Shown: piece by piece, positions 62,641 to 64,000 of the stretch | Position numbering within the stretch: position 1 is the first letter of the stretch | Layout: each line of letters begins with the position of its first letter | Source: Panopea generosa | Taxonomy: Eukaryota; Mollusca; Bivalvia; Adapedonta; Hiatellidae | Direction: 5' to 3' | Length of the DNA: 64,000 nt | NCBI GenBank assembly: GCA_029582155.1 | Contig: CM055906.1 | Span: forward strand, 13,595,388-13,659,387 | Made by a program: the position numbers and the translations under genes | Notes under the pieces: model-generated | What the model saw: only the letters and a program-made list of their open reading frames with translations | What the model was told of the DNA's origin: nothing | Database searches by the model: none

Positions 62641-64000
62641 TGTCCTAAGGCGGACGGGTCATCCGAGGCTGAGTGGTCATAGGCGGGCTCTGAGGCGGGC
62701 GGGTCCTTCGAGGCTGGGTTGTCTTAAGGCGGATGAGTTCTCCGAGGATGTGTAGTCTTAGGCAGACATGTCCTCCGAAGCTGATCTCCGAGGCTGAGTA
62801 ATCTAAGGCGGACGGGTCATCCGAGGCTGAGTGGTCTTAGGAAGAGGGGTTCTCTGAGGATAATTGGTCTTATGTTGACAAGATCTCCAAGTCTGAGTGG
62901 TCTTACACGGATGGGTCCTCCGAGACAGAGTGGTCTGATGCGGAAGGGTCCTCCGAGACTAATTGTCTAAGGCGGATGGGTCCTCCGAGACTGAGTGGAC
63001 TAAGGCGAATGGGTCCTCCGGAACTGAATGGACGAGCATTGATGGATCATCCGAGACTGAGTGTTCTAACGCGGATGTGTCCTCCGAGACTGACTGGTCT
63101 AACGTGGATGGGTCCTCCGAGACTGAGTGGTCTAACAGGGATGGGTCCTCCGAGTCTGAGTGGTCTTGCACGGATGGGTCCTCCGAGACTGAGTGATCTG
63201 AGGCAGAAGGGTCCTCCGAGACTAATTGTCTAAGGCGGATGGGTCCTCCGAGACTGAGTGGACTAACGCTGATGTTTCCTCCGAGCCTGAGTGGTTTAAC
63301 GTGGATGGGTCCTCCGAAACTGAATAGACTAACGCGGATGTGTCCTCCGAGACTGAGTGGTTTAACGTGGATGGTTCCTCCGAGACTGAGTGGTCTAAGG
63401 TTGATGGGTCCTCCGAGACTGAGTGGTATAACGCGGATGGGTTCTCTGAGACTGAGTGGTCTAACACGGATGGGTCCTCTGAGACTGAGTGGTCTAACAT
63501 GGATCGGTCCTCCGAGACTGAGTGGTCTAACGCGGATAATTCCTCCGAGACTAAGTGGTCTACATGGATTGGTCCTCCGAGACTGAGTGATATAACACAG
63601 ATGGGTCCTCCGAGACTGAGTGGTCTAACACGAATGGATCCTCCGAGACTGACAGGTCTAACATTGATGGGTCCTCCGAGACTGAGTGGTCTAAGGTGGA
63701 TGCGTTCTCCAAGACTAAGTGGTATAACGAGGATGGGTCCTCCGAGACTGAGTGGTCTAACATGGATGGGTCCTCCGAGACTGAGTGGTCTAACGCAGAT
63801 AAGTCCTCCGAGACTAAGTGGTCTACATGGATTGGTCCTCCGAGACTGAGTGATATAACACATATGGATCCTCCGAGACTGAGTGGTCTAACACGGATGG
63901 GTCCTCCGAGACTGAGTGGTCTAACATTGATGGGTCCTCTGAGACTGAGTGGTCTAAGGTGGATGCGTTCTCCAAGACTGAGTGGTATAACGCGGATGGG
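62641..64000 (+). repeat. 33-bp satellite array with 263-bp higher-order repeat, runs off the window
   Basis: The unit contains TCCTCCGAGACTGAGTGGTC followed by TAACGCGGATGGG. It is the most GC-rich long segment of the window. Because 33 is a multiple of three, frames persist and give 11-residue repeats (GSSETEWSNAD on +; SVSEDPSALDH or PLSLGGPIRVR on -), with a 213-codon open frame at 63222-63863 minus. Marker variants recur 262-263 bp apart: CTAATTGTC at 62959 and 63221, TCTACATGG at 63559 and 63822, AAGGTGGATGCG at 63693 and 63956. Each 263-bp block is eight units less one base, so the frame shifts every block. This argues against coding. The first units (62641-62900) are degenerate. Confidence 0.93.

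Noticed and set aside
63222-63863. 213-codon minus-strand frame with 11-residue acidic repeats in the 33-bp array
   Set aside because: The frame changes style where a 32-bp unit drops one base, and the same 263-bp block repeats with the same shift. Variation is CpG-driven and not codon-aware.

Overview
The window looks like a gene-poor, AT-rich stretch of an invertebrate nuclear genome. I find no intact protein-coding gene, no rRNA and no convincing functional tRNA. What supports a eukaryote is the set of decayed non-LTR retrotransposons, tRNA-derived SINE heads, many minisatellites with higher-order structure, and base changes at CpG sites that resemble methylation-driven decay. A mollusc, perhaps a bivalve, is my best guess from the kinds of LINE, SINE and satellite present. 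That is inference and not proof.

Layout: 1-2330 is plain AT-rich DNA. At 2330-3090 there is a diverged tandem repeat of about 165 bp, followed by a decayed coding remnant (3094-4206). A trinucleotide tract, a tRNA-like sequence and a small 150-bp duplication lie at 4.6-7.7 kb. At 10.1-13.1 kb two direct copies of a ~430-bp element bracket a 2-kb spacer. Both outer flanks are the same 38-bp satellite, which then runs as a full array to 14.2 kb. A 29-bp array fills 14.5-16.8 kb. From 16.8 to 26.4 kb I see little apart from a four-copy 67-bp repeat. From 26.4 to 30.7 kb there is an 11-bp minisatellite with almost no C on the + strand. SINE-like elements and a 28-bp array occupy 32.3-36.0 kb. A decayed APE-type LINE lies on the minus strand at 37.0-40.3 kb, with endonuclease, reverse transcriptase and C-terminal parts and a 2A-like N terminus. 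It is followed by simple repeats and a 43-bp array (41.1-43.6 kb). A second, unrelated LINE fragment sits at 51.9-53.0 kb. Arrays of 79 bp (56.8-58.3 kb) and 35 bp (59.15-59.8 kb), a solo copy of the ~430-bp element (60.25 kb) and a 33-bp array that runs off the right edge complete the window.

Roughly a quarter of the window is tandem repeat, in at least eleven unrelated families. Several show higher-order repeats: a 116-bp tetramer in the 29-bp array, an AB dimer in the 79-bp array, and a 263-bp octamer in the 33-bp array. The long open reading frames in the 11-, 43- and 33-bp arrays follow from stop-free repeat units and are not evidence of genes. The most interesting observations are the composite element inserted in phase within the 38-bp satellite, the 11-bp array that is open in all six frames, and the 35-bp array that carries a CACGTG palindrome in most units.
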